Part shown: piece by piece, positions 11,299-23,400 of the stretch
Position numbering within the stretch: the first letter of the stretch is position 1
How the letters are laid out: each line of letters opens with the position of its first letter
DNA from: Diplosphaera chodatii
Lineage: Eukaryota; Chlorophyta; Trebouxiophyceae; Prasiolales; Stichococcaceae
Assembly (NCBI GenBank): GCA_032358165.1
Contig: JAALGY010000033.1
Span: 682,001-746,000, forward strand
Reading direction: 5' to 3'
DNA: 64,000 nucleotides
Notes under the pieces: model-generated
Databases searched by the model: none
The model's input: the letters and a program-made list of their open reading frames with translations, nothing else
Told to the model about the DNA's origin: nothing
Made by a program: the position numbers and the translations under genes

Positions 11299-11730
11299 GT
11301 TTGCTTGCTGAGCATGCAGAAGCAAAGCCTTCAAGGCTAGCGCGTTGGCAATGCTGTGACCGTCCCGATTGGCTGCTCAGACTGGGCGGCTGCCATGCAT
11401 TTGCTGTTGTGCTATCGCTGTTTGGCAGACTATCGGAACTCAGGATCTGGTGCAAGTGCAGACACGACTATCACGTGTTGCACCCAGCATTATCAACCAG
11501 GTAGTAACACACCCACAGCCACCTTACACTCATGCTTGTGTCCGAAATTCTGGTGTGAAGCAGTCCTCTGCAGAGGCCAAGATCTGCGCGACTGCACTGG
11601 TAGTCCTAGCCATGCGGAACGCAGCACCAAGAAACGTAACTAAACCCTGCCACCACGGCGGCCAAAGCTTGTGCTGACCTGCATTGCGGGCCCTTTTGGT
11701 GCTGAGCGACGGCGGCGGAGGTTGCCCAGC
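11299..11730. promoter_or_regulatory. divergent intergenic region, MINDY gene / RPS15
   Basis: About 430 bases separate two start codons on opposite strands, so both promoters must lie here. Pyrimidine-rich stretches occur just upstream of the ribosomal gene, but no motif can be assigned with confidence. Confidence 0.4.
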
Positions 11731-12183
11731 ATGGCTGACGACAGCGCAGCCCCCGCTGAGGCACCCAAGCGGAGGACCTTCCGCAAGTTCACGTACCGGG
11801 GCGTGGACCTGGAGCAGCTGCTGGACCTGGGCACAGAGGAGCTGATTCAGCTGCTGCCAGCCCGCGCCCGGAGGCGGATTGGCCGCGGCCTGAAGCGCAA
11901 GCCGCTGGCGCTGATCAAGAAGCTGCGCGAGGCGAAGAAGAGCGCGGCCGCCGGTGAGAAGCCGGAGCCGGTCCGCACACACCTGCGCAACATGCTCATC
12001 ATGCCGGAGATGATCGGCTCGGTGGTCGGCGTGTACAACGGCAAGACCTTCAACCAGGTCGAGATCAAGCCAGACATGATCGGCGGGTATCTGGCGGAGT
12101 ACTCCATCTCCTACAAGCCCGTCAAGCACGGCAAGCCCGGCATTGGCGCCACCCACTCCTCACGCTTCATCCCGCTGAAGTAG
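11731..12183 (+). CDS. RPS15: 40S ribosomal protein S15 (uS19), cytosolic
   Basis: Component of the head of the small cytosolic ribosomal subunit, near the decoding and A-site finger region. The 150-residue frame has the normal length for eukaryotic uS19. It begins [20 protein letters not shown] and contains [40 protein letters not shown] and the C-terminal basic segment ending HSSRFIPLK. The ATG at 11731 is preferred over an upstream in-frame ATG at 11671, since family members start close to this methionine. No intron is seen, unusual for a green-algal ribosomal protein gene in this neighbourhood. Confidence 0.97.
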   Translation: MADDSAAPAEAPKRRTFRKFTYRGVDLEQLLDLGTEELIQLLPARARRRIGRGLKRKPLALIKKLREAKKSAAAGEKPEPVRTHLRNMLIMPEMIGSVVGVYNGKTFNQVEIKPDMIGGYLAEYSISYKPVKHGKPGIGATHSSRFIPLK

Positions 12184-12881
12184 GGCGGAGGCGGGAAGTT
12201 TGGCTTAGTGGCGGGCAGGGTTGGATGGGAGGATGAGGGTGGATGGAGGCCGGTGGCAGTAGGCCATTCGCAGGAAAGCATGCAGCAGCGTGCATGTCAG
12301 CTGGGATGTGAAGGCACAGCTGCAGCTCTTTGTGCATTCTGTGCGTGCTGACGCATGCACTCCGTGCTTGTAAAGAGCGAAGTAGCTCATCCGCAACGTC
12401 TCTCTTGACACCAGGTCACCGCAGCATTCACATCACAGTTTCACCCCCGTGCAACATCCAACAGCACCGAGCTATAGCATGCGAACGCAAATCGGCTCTA
12501 AGTGAAGTGCACACAGCTCTCACATGCCAAGACGTGCAAGCACTGATCGCTCCTGCTTAGTCATCTGGCTTCCAGTCAGAAGGACGCTCCGCAGCATATT
12601 ATCGCTATATCGCTCATCGACAACGAAGCAACACGTGGCTTGTGTCATATTGACTTGCTGCCTCTGCGGTGCTGCGGTTGTCAGAGCGTGCTGTGTCACC
12701 CTGACCTGCAGGCCAGCCTGGCTACTGCTATCGGGAAACACGTAGCACCACCCATGCGATGACCGAGCAGGCTGGTGTAGCGCTAGTTTCAGGAGGAATT
12801 TTCTGGGCCGCTCGACGGCTGCTCAGGTATGATGCTGCATGAATCACGCATGCAATGCACCGCACCGCCTGCGCGCCGCAC
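12184..12881. other. intergenic region after RPS15
   Basis: Contains the 3' UTR of RPS15, with a candidate TGTAA poly(A) signal at 12369-12373 about 190 bases after the stop, and the upstream region of the NAD-kinase-like gene. The overlapping short frames on both strands look non-coding. Confidence 0.4.
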
Positions 12882-15800
12882 ATGCAATCCTGCAACGCAC
12901 GACGTAGTGGTGTGATCAATGCAGAATATAACAGTTTAGATCATAAGATATCCAAACAATCAAATCAAAGGCCCCTCGCCGTGACCAGGGCAAGGCGTGC
13001 CCAGCAGGCTGTGGACAGCGGCAATGCAGCGGCAGAAGCGTCAGAAGCAGCAGGTGCAGACACAGACTGCGCAGTGCCCAGCGGCCTGCGGGGTCGCCTC
13101 ACGCCCGGGGAGTTGCTGTCGTGGCCGCAGCGGGTGTGGGGCGCCGGCAGCGCCACGGACTCCTCTGATGATGAGGATTTTGTGGTGCTGCCATTCGACA
13201 GCTTTGCCGCATGCCGGTGGCTAGATGCGTCACCAGACGATGCAGAGGTCAGTTGTGCACTTGCGGCAACTCCTAGTATCCCAAGGCCAAGACTGCACAT
13301 CCCAGCATCCATCATTATATGGCCAGCGCCACTCAGCCAACCCGGTTCCCGGTGCAGGAGTATGGTGACATGTTCAGCGCGCTCAGAGCAGTGGCGGCAT
13401 ACTATTTCCGGGCAGACAAGCAGGGCATCTGCGACACGCTAGAGAAGTACGCTTTGCTGCCTTGAGGAGTTGCATCAGCATGCAGCTGAGCAACACAGTT
13501 GGCAGCGACGCTGCCGGAAATGCTCAATGGCACTGTTTATGCTGAGCAGGTATGGCGTGGCAGAGATGTTGTACGACATCGCATGCGTCGGCTCGAACCT
13601 GCTATCTACAGTGCATCACGAGGGACACAAGCAGGACGCTGGTGCGGCGCCGATACCTGACAGCAGCCTTGCGTTCTGGCAGCCTTCGCTGCCGCAGAGT
13701 CTGCACCACAGTGTAGTGACGCGTGGCAGGGGCTCAGCGGATGCTGACTAGCGGGCTGTGTGTCGCAGAGTCATGCATCATTGAGAAGGAGGATCAGAAG
13801 CACCATCTGACGCCGACACAGCGGGTGAGGCGGCAGACCGCTGCACCTAGGCGGCCGCACAAGCGGGCTGGTGCTGGAACTGTATATGGCAATCCTGCCG
13901 CTGCCGATGTCTGCAGTTGTGGTGTCGACTCCATGCTCAATCTTATCATGCATTTCTGGCAGGAGGAGATGACCGCTCTGGTCGGTAATCTCATGAGGCA
14001 GCTGGAGTGCTTGCTACATGAGTACCTCAGCTTCAATTGGCATCATGCGGATGCGGTGCTGCGCTGCAACCAGACCGTGCTCCAGTGCGTCTCCCTCTGC
14101 CTCGGGAACTGCTTGGGAACTGCTTTGCAATCACGGCAGACCTAAAGCAGTACTATGTGGAGACATGTTCAGACAGTCTGTCGTTGCTGACTTGGCCGCG
14201 GGATCCTACCCTGCAGTGACGACATGCTGGCGGAGATCGGGCCGGCGCCCACGCGCCGCGACAGCCTCAGCAGCATCGGCACTGTGGAGACCCCGCACTC
14301 GCCACAGACACCAGCCCAGAACGGCAGCCTGGACCGCAACGGCAGCAACGCCAGCAGCACAGGTGGACGGTGATGCATTTGTCTGCAGCGCATTGTCAAT
14401 GTCACAGGAGCGGACAGCTGCGCCTGGCCCGCTGGAGTCGGTCACTGGCTCGACAACTTACTCAAGCAGCAGGGTTCAGGGCCTCCTGTTGTTACATTGT
14501 TCAGTGCCTGTCATGCAGATGCGGTGTCGCCTCAGGAGGGCGACGACAGCCTGCGGCGGCGCAGCGGCCGCCTCTTCGAGGACGGGCAGCGGCGGGCCAG
14601 CAGCCTGTCCAGCAGCGACAGCCTGCCCAGCCAGCCCAGCGGGGACCTGAGCGCCGAGCAGCTGTGAGTGATGGGGAACATCTGCCATGCTAAACTGCAG
14701 CCACCCCATGCTCCCTTGCATAATGACATGGCAAGCGGAACGATGCTTTCGGTGCAAGCGGCATGTTCTGCGCCCGCTGCCACAAAACTACAAGCAGCTG
14801 CCTGCAGATAACATGCTGCAGTCAGGGTAACTGAACAGTGCCATTTGATTGTAGGGAGCGGGGCGGCAGCAGGGGGCAGCTGGCGCACCTGCGCTCCAGG
14901 GAGGCCAAGCGCAAGGACCGCACCCACCGCCGCGCCCTGCACAACTGGCACCGCGCCCAGGCCGCCGTCTCCCGCAAGCTCACCACCGAGATGCTCGGCA
15001 CGCAGCGCAAGTGCGCTGCTCCACCCTGGGAGGCTCCGTCGCCCGACCCAGTCAGTCTGTGGACTGCTGCTCTTGGGGGCAAGCGTCCCGGTGATGTGGA
15101 CCATCCAGAGACATGGAGCAACGATCAGGCACTGAATGGGCTGCTGTCTCGCTGCTGCGCCAGATTCAGGACGACGTTCGAGATTTTTGCGGAGCTGACC
15201 AAGAGTTGCAAGGCGCAGCACCAGAACGGCGACGGCAGCACGCGGCGGCAGCCGGTGTGCCTGTTCCTGGGCGGCGGCATGGCAGCCGGCAAGTCCACCG
15301 TCCGGGAGATCATCGGCAAGGACGTCTTCTGGAGCAGCGTGCGTGGTGCCGTGCTGCTGTCCGACCGCCGGTTCTGCTCTTGACTGTACTTCATGCTGCT
15401 CAACCTGACCGTCCCTTGCCGAGACCTTGACAGTGATAGCATGCCGGCACGTCTTTTACAGCGTATTAGATGCTAGTGTGTGCGCTCTGATGCGTGCCAT
15501 ACATGCTCTGAACAGTGAACTCAAACCCTTGTTCCAGGTAGCTAAAGATGCAGTGGTGGTGGAAGCAGACGCCATCAAGAACCGCGATGTGGTGTACCGG
15601 CAGCTGTCGCATGCGATGCCATCCTCATCCAACATCGCTGCCGAGGTGTGTTGCAGCGTCAGGCAGGACCGCCAGTCTAATCTACACCCAGCATTGGAGG
15701 GCACTTGCCCATTGCCACTCAGGATGCTATGATTGCTGCCCTGAAAGACTCCTGGGCACTCCGTCCCTCTGCCACGATGCCGTGTGTGTGCAAAATGCAG

Positions 15801-17538
15801 GTGCATGAGTTCTCGACGGCAGCAGCCGAGTCCATGTTTGTGACAGCCATCAACAGGCAGCAGGACGTCATCTTCGACGGGTCTGTCATTTACAACATAG
15901 TGTACAGAGTCTCTTGAACGACGCGCCAACTCGTCGTCAGATTGAGGCCCCTCCCCAAGACAACAGGGTACAAGTCCGCCGATTGCATCGCTGGCATGCA
16001 GGACGATGATGTGGCCGCCGTTCGTCAAGCAGTGCATTGACATGGTGCGCGACCACGGGCGCAACTACGTCAGAGGGCCCGGCTACCACAAAGACAACGA
16101 TGGAACCGTCACAGAGCGGTGGGACCTACTTGACACCGCTCCAGGGCCTGCAGGAGCAGCGGCACGGTTTTGCATCGGCTGTCCCAACACAGCACTTATG
16201 CACAGGGACTGCAAGCCGGGCTGATGCACACGTCTGCAGTCCGACTGCTGTACGGAGCACCTGCAGCAACGCCCCGCACGTGTTTTCACGCCAGGTACTT
16301 TGAGGTCGATGACGAGTCGCCGGTGGACCCGGGGACCAGGTCGCCCTACAGGGTGGAGATCGTGGGCGTCACGTGCGACCCGGGACTGGCCGTGGCTCGC
16401 GGCATCTGGCGGCAGGCACGCTCTGCAGAGTTTCTCAAGGACTGCTGATGCCACTACCAGATCTCTCATGAGTATCAGGTGTCCCAGTGGAGGCGCATGT
16501 GTGTGTCGGCGCCAGCGGGCGGATGTGTGGCATCTTCGCACAAGCAGGTGCGGACGCAGCGGGGCGTGCCCATCCACTCACAGCTGCGATCGCACAAGCT
16601 GTTCAGCACGCACTTCGAGGAGTTTGCGCACCTCGTCGACAGCGCCACGCTGTATCACACCGGTGCGCAGCTGCATCGGCAGCAGTGCCCGACAACCCCA
16701 CACACCTTGTGCAGGCTCAGAACTGCCGCTTGTGCGGGTGGACAGGCTGTTGTTGCCAGGCGTCGCCCGCAACTCCAACTGTTTGCCTGCTGCTTGACGT
16801 GACAAGCCTGACACCACAGAGACACGGGTCAAGATGCTGCTGCAGGCTCGGATCTGACGTCGTTCACCAAGACGGGGCCGCGGCCTGACCCCAAGGTCAT
16901 CGCCCACCGCTCGCCAGCCACCCGCGGCGAGATGCTGGTGCGAACAGCAGCCAGTGTCCTCACCTGATCAGTTTTGGCGAACACAGTCAAGACCATTCGC
17001 CCCCTGCGCGTATTGTGTGCAGTGCCTGTGGAGCATTCACAGATGCCACCCACACTGGATCATGTGCCTCAGCGACTGCTCGACATCTTCTTATGGCTGC
17101 AGGTGAACCCCGGTTCCTGGGCGCGCTTCTGCCACAAGGCTCGCATCAACGTGAAGGCCGGCTGCCGTGCGGAGCTGTACGAGGTTGCAGGCCCCCACGA
17201 GGACAAGTGCGTCCGGGGTTCCCAAAGACTGTTGTGGAGCATCATCACGTTGCAGCTGTCAGCTGGTGGCCAGCTATCGATACACACGATTTGCATCACG
17301 AGCCTGGGGTTCGATCCTTGTACTACTGTCACTACTTCCATTGTTTGTCCACCGGGTGTTCCACACAGTGTGGCATCTCTTGCAATGCACTGTGTTCAAC
17401 TGCAGGGTGTGCCGGTCAGACGCGCGGCAGCTGGAGCCGCTGCGGCATGCCTTCCGGCGTGCCGAGACGTTCCGGGAACGAGGCGGCGCCACCTCAGATG
17501 GCGACGGACATGGTGACGTGCTGCGGATACCAGAATAA
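12882..17538 (+). CDS. NADKc-like calmodulin-dependent NAD kinase / zeta-toxin-fold P-loop kinase
   Basis: Probable NAD+ kinase of the plant NADKc type, which uses a zeta-toxin-fold P-loop kinase domain. The first exon has an acidic patch (ATDSSDDEDFVVLPF). Following exons encode YGDMFSALRAVAAYYFRADK, VAEMLYDIACVGSNLL and MTALVGNLMRQLECLLHEYL, a Ser/Arg-rich linker (14220-14660) and a strongly basic helix (LRSREAKRKDRTHRRALHNW, ~14899) that could bind calmodulin. The kinase core follows: Walker A GGGMAAGKST (~15270-15299), AVVVEADAIKNRDVVYRQL, AINRQQDVIFDGS, SPYRVEIVGVTCDPGLAVAR (~16350) and QLRSHKLFSTHFEEFAHLVD. These parallel the NADKc order step by step. The end, DGHGDVLRIPE before the stop, is the last plausible exon. 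Start and some small exons are uncertain. Calmodulin control is inferred, and a bacterial-type toxin role is unlikely. Confidence 0.72.
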
Positions 17539-18126
17539 TTCATAGCGCACCATTGTTGCGAATTGGTGTCAGCCATGCTTGGTTGATCGCGCTGTAGAGA
17601 GTGTGTTAGTTTCCCGAAGTGTTGCTGTCAGATGACCCACCAGGTCAACCGTCATCCTTCTCATAGATGAACCTGAAGTGCACCTGGGGGCGGATGACTT
17701 CTGTGCAACTGCAAGTGCGTGTGCACGGCACCAACAAGTCTCATGCCCACAGCTCGGCATGTGCGTATGGTGCCTGTCTGCAGGGCAACATCTAGTTTGA
17801 CGCTGGGGTCCAGCTCATGGCAGTACACCCCGTCAGCTGCAGTGCGCAGGCCTGCTGCAGGGCAGCAACTCAGCAAAAGTCGCCACTAGTCGCCACCCGC
17901 CGCCTGTGTTATCACATGAGCCAGACTGCCGGCCTCAGTCTCAATCCTGCCCTGCGCCGCCGAGCCTGCCGCTGGCGGGCCCGCAGGCTGCTGAACGACG
18001 TTTGCTCTTGCCCAGCCGTCTGCAAGAGCGCTTGGCAACATAACTTCCTCTGTGTGGTCCTGGCAACAGCACGCCACTGCGTCTCGCGGCGCCTTGTTAA
18101 ACTCCGCTCAGTAGCACGGCTTCGCT
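17539..18126. other. spacer between the NAD-kinase-like and TIGR01589 genes
   Basis: Contains the 3' UTR of the kinase gene and upstream sequence of the next gene. On the minus strand two short coding-like segments are visible here and are listed separately. Confidence 0.3.
17658..17876 (-). CDS. coding-like minus-strand exons, unidentified
   Basis: Two short segments look like exons of an unidentified gene. One reads GVYCHELDPSVKLDVALQ (about 17850-17780). The other reads QVHFRFIYEKDDG and then a stop, preceded by a CCCCAG acceptor-like site. The residues are balanced and polar, unlike the low-complexity translations around them. I could not find a clean intron joining them, nor a convincing upstream exon before the plus-strand gene at 18127. 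It may be a small or degenerate gene, or chance. Confidence 0.22.
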
Positions 18127-19438
18127 ATGACGTGCTGCCTGGACGGCTGCTTGGCAGTCCCACAGCACATCTCGCCGCCCACGCCGCCGTGCCGCAGCAT
18201 CACCGTGGCAGACATCAACAAGGTGAGAATGCTGCCGGGCTTGTTTCGTCTTCACAGGCCTGCAGTCCCCGTGCTGGCTGCAGCCATCTGCAGGCTGACT
18301 GTAAACGTGTTCAATACCGGGTTGCCGCGAGCCTGCAAAGGGCAGCTGGCCGAAAACTCGGGTGTCACAGTTCGGAGGTTTGTCAGCATACAATCTCATC
18401 GTATCCTGGAGCAGCAGCTGGCACGAAGCAGACTGCCTGGGCACTGTCTCATCCTGGCGGTGCACGGTGGTGTGGGCCTGTGCTCCTGTGCGCGTACGTT
18501 GCCCGGGCTCGGTTCGGCTTGCTGCGAAGCGGGGTGGCGGTGTATTGCAGCCTACTGCAGGCAGTAATCGCGGGTGATCCGACTGCAGCCCTGTTGCTCT
18601 GCTGCCGTGTGTTTGTGTTGGCAGCCGCAGTCCGCTGTTGCCTTGGCGCTGTGGTCGAAAGCGCGCGGTTCTAGCTGGCTGTTCGCTGTCCCTCGCACCA
18701 CGTGCCCGACAGATATTTGAAGTGGCCAGCCGGGCTTGTAGTGCCGTCACGCGCTGCCGCGCCCGCTGCATGGCTGCATTCGTTGTGCTTGCCTGTTTGC
18801 CCGTGTTATTGGGCGCGTGCACTGCATTGCACTCGGCAGGGCCGTCTCTCAGCAGCAAAGGTTAAACCGTCCTACAATTAGGTTCGCCCCGCACGCTACT
18901 CCCTACAGTACCTAGCACGGGATGCCAGCAGAACTCGTGAACTTCCAGCGTGCTTCAACTGCAGGTGCACTGCGCCGTTGAGCACGCGCTGCTGCTGCGG
19001 TGCACTTTGGAGGAGACGGCAGCGTCGCTCGAGGCTGCGGGCATCGCGCCGGCAGTCTTCACCCGGCTTGGTGAGCCACCAGGGCTCCATCTGCCGTGGG
19101 CACTCCTGTGCTGCACTGTGGGCCATAAACGGCAGCTGCTCGTTCGGCTGCATGACCGCTCAAAGTGACCGTCTATCCTGATTGAGCGTACTAATGTTTG
19201 ATCTTCAACTGTTGCGTGCAGTGTGGAAGCAGCTGGAGGAGCAGAATCCTGCCTTCTTCCAGGAGTACTACAGAGCACTTGCAGCGCAGGTGATCTCTGC
19301 ATATTGTTGAGCGAACACACAGAACCTCGTCCTGCAAGCAGCGGCACTCTGCCTGAGCTTCCACTTATATGTCGGTGCATTTCTCTGCTGCAGAAGCAGC
19401 CGCAGCTGTTCTCGGCGTCTGCCGCGCGCGCGGCTTAG
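18127..19438 (+). CDS. plant-type TIGR01589 domain protein (104 aa)
   Basis: Small protein with the plant-specific domain known as TIGR01589, of unknown biochemical role. Four exons can be placed exactly: 18127-18222, 18965-19070, 19222-19289 and 19394-19438. They total 315 bases and stay in frame with GT/AG borders. The product carries SITVADINK, then VHCAVEHALLLRCTLEETAA, then VWKQLEEQNPAFFQEYYRAL. This is the family pattern: a helix with a DI-x-x-V start, an Leu-rich middle, and a W-x-K-L-E-E-x-N-P-x-F-F-x-x-Y-Y end. The first intron (742 bases) is the longest well-defined one in the window. The C-terminal 15 residues are short, Ala/Ser-rich and not conserved. Confidence 0.78.
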
Positions 19439-20491
19439 GCGGAGGGCTCGCAGTGTCGCTGCAGTGGAGAGCCAGGGTAGCAGCAGCTGGGCAAAGGCAG
19501 ACGCTGCAAGCGCAGCCGTGGTCAATAGAGTGCTGGCTGCCAGCTGGTGCAGAAGACGATGAAGCGGCTGCTGGCAGACGACATGCACATGGCCACACAC
19601 TCAGTGCACTGGCTAGGGGCAGGTAGAGTAGGCGCCAGGGCACCTACGCAGCTGGTGCTTGGTGGGAGCAGTGCCCATGAAGGGAAGGAGACGTAACGTG
19701 CGGCACAGCCCGAGATTGGGGCGCAGCAGCAGCTGATCGGCTGCCTGCTGCGGGGGCCGGCGGGCAGGCGTGCTGGCACAAAGCCTCGGCTTGCAGCGAA
19801 GACATCTGTGCAAGGACCTGGCAGGGTGCACACTGCGGTTGGCAGCAGATACATGATGCTGAGAGGGCGGTCATGCCGGCTGCGCCCTGCGATAGGGCTG
19901 TGGGCAGCATGGACTGCCATCGGATTCACGGAGATCCGGAGACAGCCGCTCCGACACCTGTGCGCAGCTGCAGTGTTGGCTGCTGCATATCGGCGATGAT
20001 TTGAGCGCCTTTGGGGGGGCATGTGGCCTTTAGAGGCCGGCCGCATGCAGGGGACCATTTTCCTGGTTTTGCACACGGTGCACTATTGTTTGCGACTCTG
20101 GAGCCAGGCTCATTGGTTAGAAGGCAAAGGTGATTATGCACAAGGTGTGACATGCGTATCGGATTGTGGCGATTTGGAACAGCCCCAGCATAGTGTGTGC
20201 TGGCGTGCAGAGGTGCTTCAGTGTTGCCCAGGAGGCTTGGTGTCAGAGAGAGAGGGTGTAGTGGTTTGCGCTCGTGTACAGTAGCGAAGGCCAAGGTGCT
20301 TTTGGCGGACGTCGAACCTCTTGCTGGCAGCTTTGTGCTTGGTCAGGACAACAGCAGTGTAAATAACATAGCAAACCCTGCCGATATTAGCGGACCCCGT
20401 TTGAAGCATGCCCACACGGTCACACAGCAAGTTGCATGGTGTACACATGTCTCATCACTCCGCATCCCCCACCGTGCCGATCAGCGGCCCA
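19439..20491. other. convergent intergenic region
   Basis: Lies between the 3' ends of the TIGR01589 gene (+) and the EH/UBA/C2 gene (-), so it should hold two 3' UTRs. A TGTAA at 20358-20362 could serve the plus strand. The longest frame here (minus, 19522-20076) is Cys/Arg/Ser-rich with no domain and is judged non-coding. Confidence 0.35.
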
Positions 20492-23400
20492 TCAGGGCTG
20501 CACCACGCCAATGGACAGGTGCAAGTCGGGCGCGCCAGCACTCAGCGGCTTGTTCTTCTTTGCAGTAGGGTCCATGGGCTTTGCAAACAGCGGCAGCGCG
20601 CACGGCCCGGCATTGACGGTCGGCGGCGCAGCGGCAGATCCTGCAGCCCGGTCGTTGCACCGTGAGAACAGACACTGCCACTTTGTGACAGCCGGCAACA
20701 CCGATCAGCGAGGGACTACAAGCGCACTCTGCACTGGGCTGGAGCGCCCAGGACGTACGGTGGCCAACACCAGAATCGAAGCAGGGAGGCAAGCGAAGAG
20801 GGGATCCTAAAGCGCACCGTTCCCGGCGGCGTCGGCGCGGGTGATGAGCACATGCGCGGGGAGGAAGGACCACGCGAGCACGCTGAACCGCTTCTCCTTG
20901 CTCTTCCAGTGCTTGATCTCCACCACCACATTCGCATCTGCGCGCCAGGCCACTCCCCTGGTCATGCCCTTTGACCACCAGCTGCAGCCGTCGCTCGACG
21001 GTCTGCTTTACACACAGTGCAGCAGCGGCAGGCACTCACAACCGGCCCAGCAGGTGAACTGCCCAGTGATCAGGGACACGATCCTCTGCGGCCGCACCTG
21101 GGGGGATGGAGGCGATGGGCGTCGCCAGCCGCAGCTCGTGCTCCAGGCTGATGACGTAGCTGGACCGGTCGAAGCCCCCCGGCGGCGTGTCCGACTGCAG
21201 GGGAGCCAGCCAGGGTCTCAGTGCCATCTCTGACGGCGGCAGGGCGCCCGCAACACGGCAGGGCCGTGGGGAGCACGCCGCAGGCGGCAGCAACCGTCAA
21301 TCGCATGTGTTGGCAGCCGCAGGCCTGACAGCACGGCGCGCGCCAAAACAGCAGGACGCGCGCTGCGTCGCCCTCACCGGCGGCTCCAGCTGCGTGCCGT
21401 CGGACGACAGCAGCGACAGCGTGCAGAAGGGCCGGTCGAGCGCCTTCTTGTACACCACCCGCACCCGCTCCACCTTGACGCTCAGCAGCGCGCCCTCTGC
21501 GGACAGCCACACACGGGCGTGGCGGGCACCACAGCAGCAAGCTGCACCGCACCACAGCAGCACACGGTACTCTCAAGTAGGATGGAAAAGCACCCATCTT
21601 GGTGCTCAATGCAGCGGCAGTACCCCAACACTGCTGTGCTTCCGCCCTGCGGCTTGGACCAAAAGGGGTGTGATCAGCATTGAGGGGTCGCACCGCCTGT
21701 GATGGCGACGGCCGTGGCGCCGGCGGCAATGCCGGCTGCATCCGCCGCAGTGGGCGAGCCGCTGTCGGCGCGCGGCGTGCGCGGCTGGCTGCCGCCGCTG
21801 CCGGAGGGCCCCCCAGCAGCGATCGGCACGGCGCCGTCCGCGCTGCCGGCGGACGGCTGCCGGGAGTGGCGGCTGCCGACGGCGCCCCCGGTGGCGGTCG
21901 CCGCGGCGTTGGAGGCGCGCCGCAGCAGCCCCGTCGCCGACATGCGGCGGCGCGGAGAGCGGTCCGGCGTGCGGCTGGGGCTCGCGCCCTGCAGGGGCAC
22001 AGAGATGGTTCAGTTGTGACGAGGCAGCTGCGGCCTGACTGGATACCACGATGTGATCAAGCACGGACACCCGCGACAAAGCGACGACATGTCCCCAGCT
22101 GTGCCTGCAGCAGTTGCTGCGAGGCAGCGCTGCAGCGACACAGCTGCAAGCAGCATGTTCAAACAGCAGCGGCGCACCGGGGAGTGGCGGGGCACGGCGA
22201 TGGGCTTGAGCCGGCCGGAGGGGGTGCGCAGGTAGTCGGCCTGCGCAGCGACGGCCGCCGCCTCCTGCTCCCGCCGCGCCAACAAAGCGGATGCCGCCGG
22301 CTGCAGGTTCCAGTCGTTCGCCTCCAGCGCGGCCTGCACGCCAGTGCAGCCTCCGAGTTTCCAGGGCACCACAGCTGCAACATGCCAAGGGTAGCAGGCG
22401 CCAGGTGTCTGCACGCTGGCTGACCCCGTTGGCGGGCTGATCGAACAGTTGGTTTGATTGGAGCATCGCCATAGTTGGTTTGATTGGAGCATCACCACCA
22501 CCATGGCCTCCTGTGACGCACCTGGGCGTCGGCCTCGCCGAAGCCCAGGGCCACCAGCTCCGCCAGCTCCTGCTCCTGCATCGCGCGCTGCGCCGCGGCG
22601 GCGGCGGCCGCCACCTTTTCCGAGCTGTCCCCGAAGGATATCGACTGCTGCAGCACCCCAACACCGCACCCGTGTGACCCACGCCATCGGGCCATGCTGG
22701 GCAGCTCGCACAGCATCTGGACCGTTGACCGGCTGCACAGCAGGTGGAGCTGCAAGGCGCTGCCAGGAAACCGCTCTGCACAGCACAGGCGTCCCGTCCC
22801 GGTTCACCTGGTACTCCAGGCGGCCGGACGAAGACTCGCCCGAGTACCCCGTGAATTGGCGCAGCTGCTCGGCGGACAGCGGCGCGGGCGGCACGGGCAG
22901 CCCCTTCTTCGCGCTCTTCAGCAGCCACATGAACACCGCAAACTCCTGCGACGCGGACAAAGGCAGCGCTGTGAAGCTGGGCACGGTGCACTGAATCCGC
23001 CGACAGGGAACTGGCATCTCCGGAATGCCGGGTGGCTCTGATGATGGCCCATGCAGGTGTGCGACTGCGTTGTCAGCAGGCTGGCGTGTTCATGATGCAG
23101 GGTGGGTCCCGGGTGCGGCCCCCAGCAGGCGCCCGCACCTGGGCGTTGAGCCGGTTGTCCCGGTCGACGTCGGCCAGCGCCCAGGCCTGCGGGAAGGCGT
23201 CGGTGAGGCCCGCCTTGCCCCACAGCTGCCACGCCTCCTCGTGCCCCGCGCCGCCGCGGTCGCCGTACCCCTGCAGCAGTGCGGCAGACTCGGCACGTCA
23301 GCACATCCACCGCATCGCAGGTGTGGCACTGCCTGCCTCACAGTCTGCCGGGCAGGCCTCAGACAGCGACTCGCAGCACTCGTACAGTGCGTTGGTTGGT

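Noticed and set aside
11299..11334. Upstream TTG-initiated extension of the MINDY frame
   Set aside because: It begins with a non-ATG codon; the ATG at 11298 has a good context and gives the expected short N terminus.
12882..17538. A toxin-antitoxin type zeta toxin
   Set aside because: The P-loop kinase sits inside a long multi-exon eukaryotic protein with extra N- and C-terminal regions and no antitoxin partner. NADKc-like NAD kinase is the better fit.
19522..20076. 184-codon minus-strand frame
   Set aside because: Cys/Arg/Ser-rich translation without domain, in a convergent intergenic region; no supporting exons.
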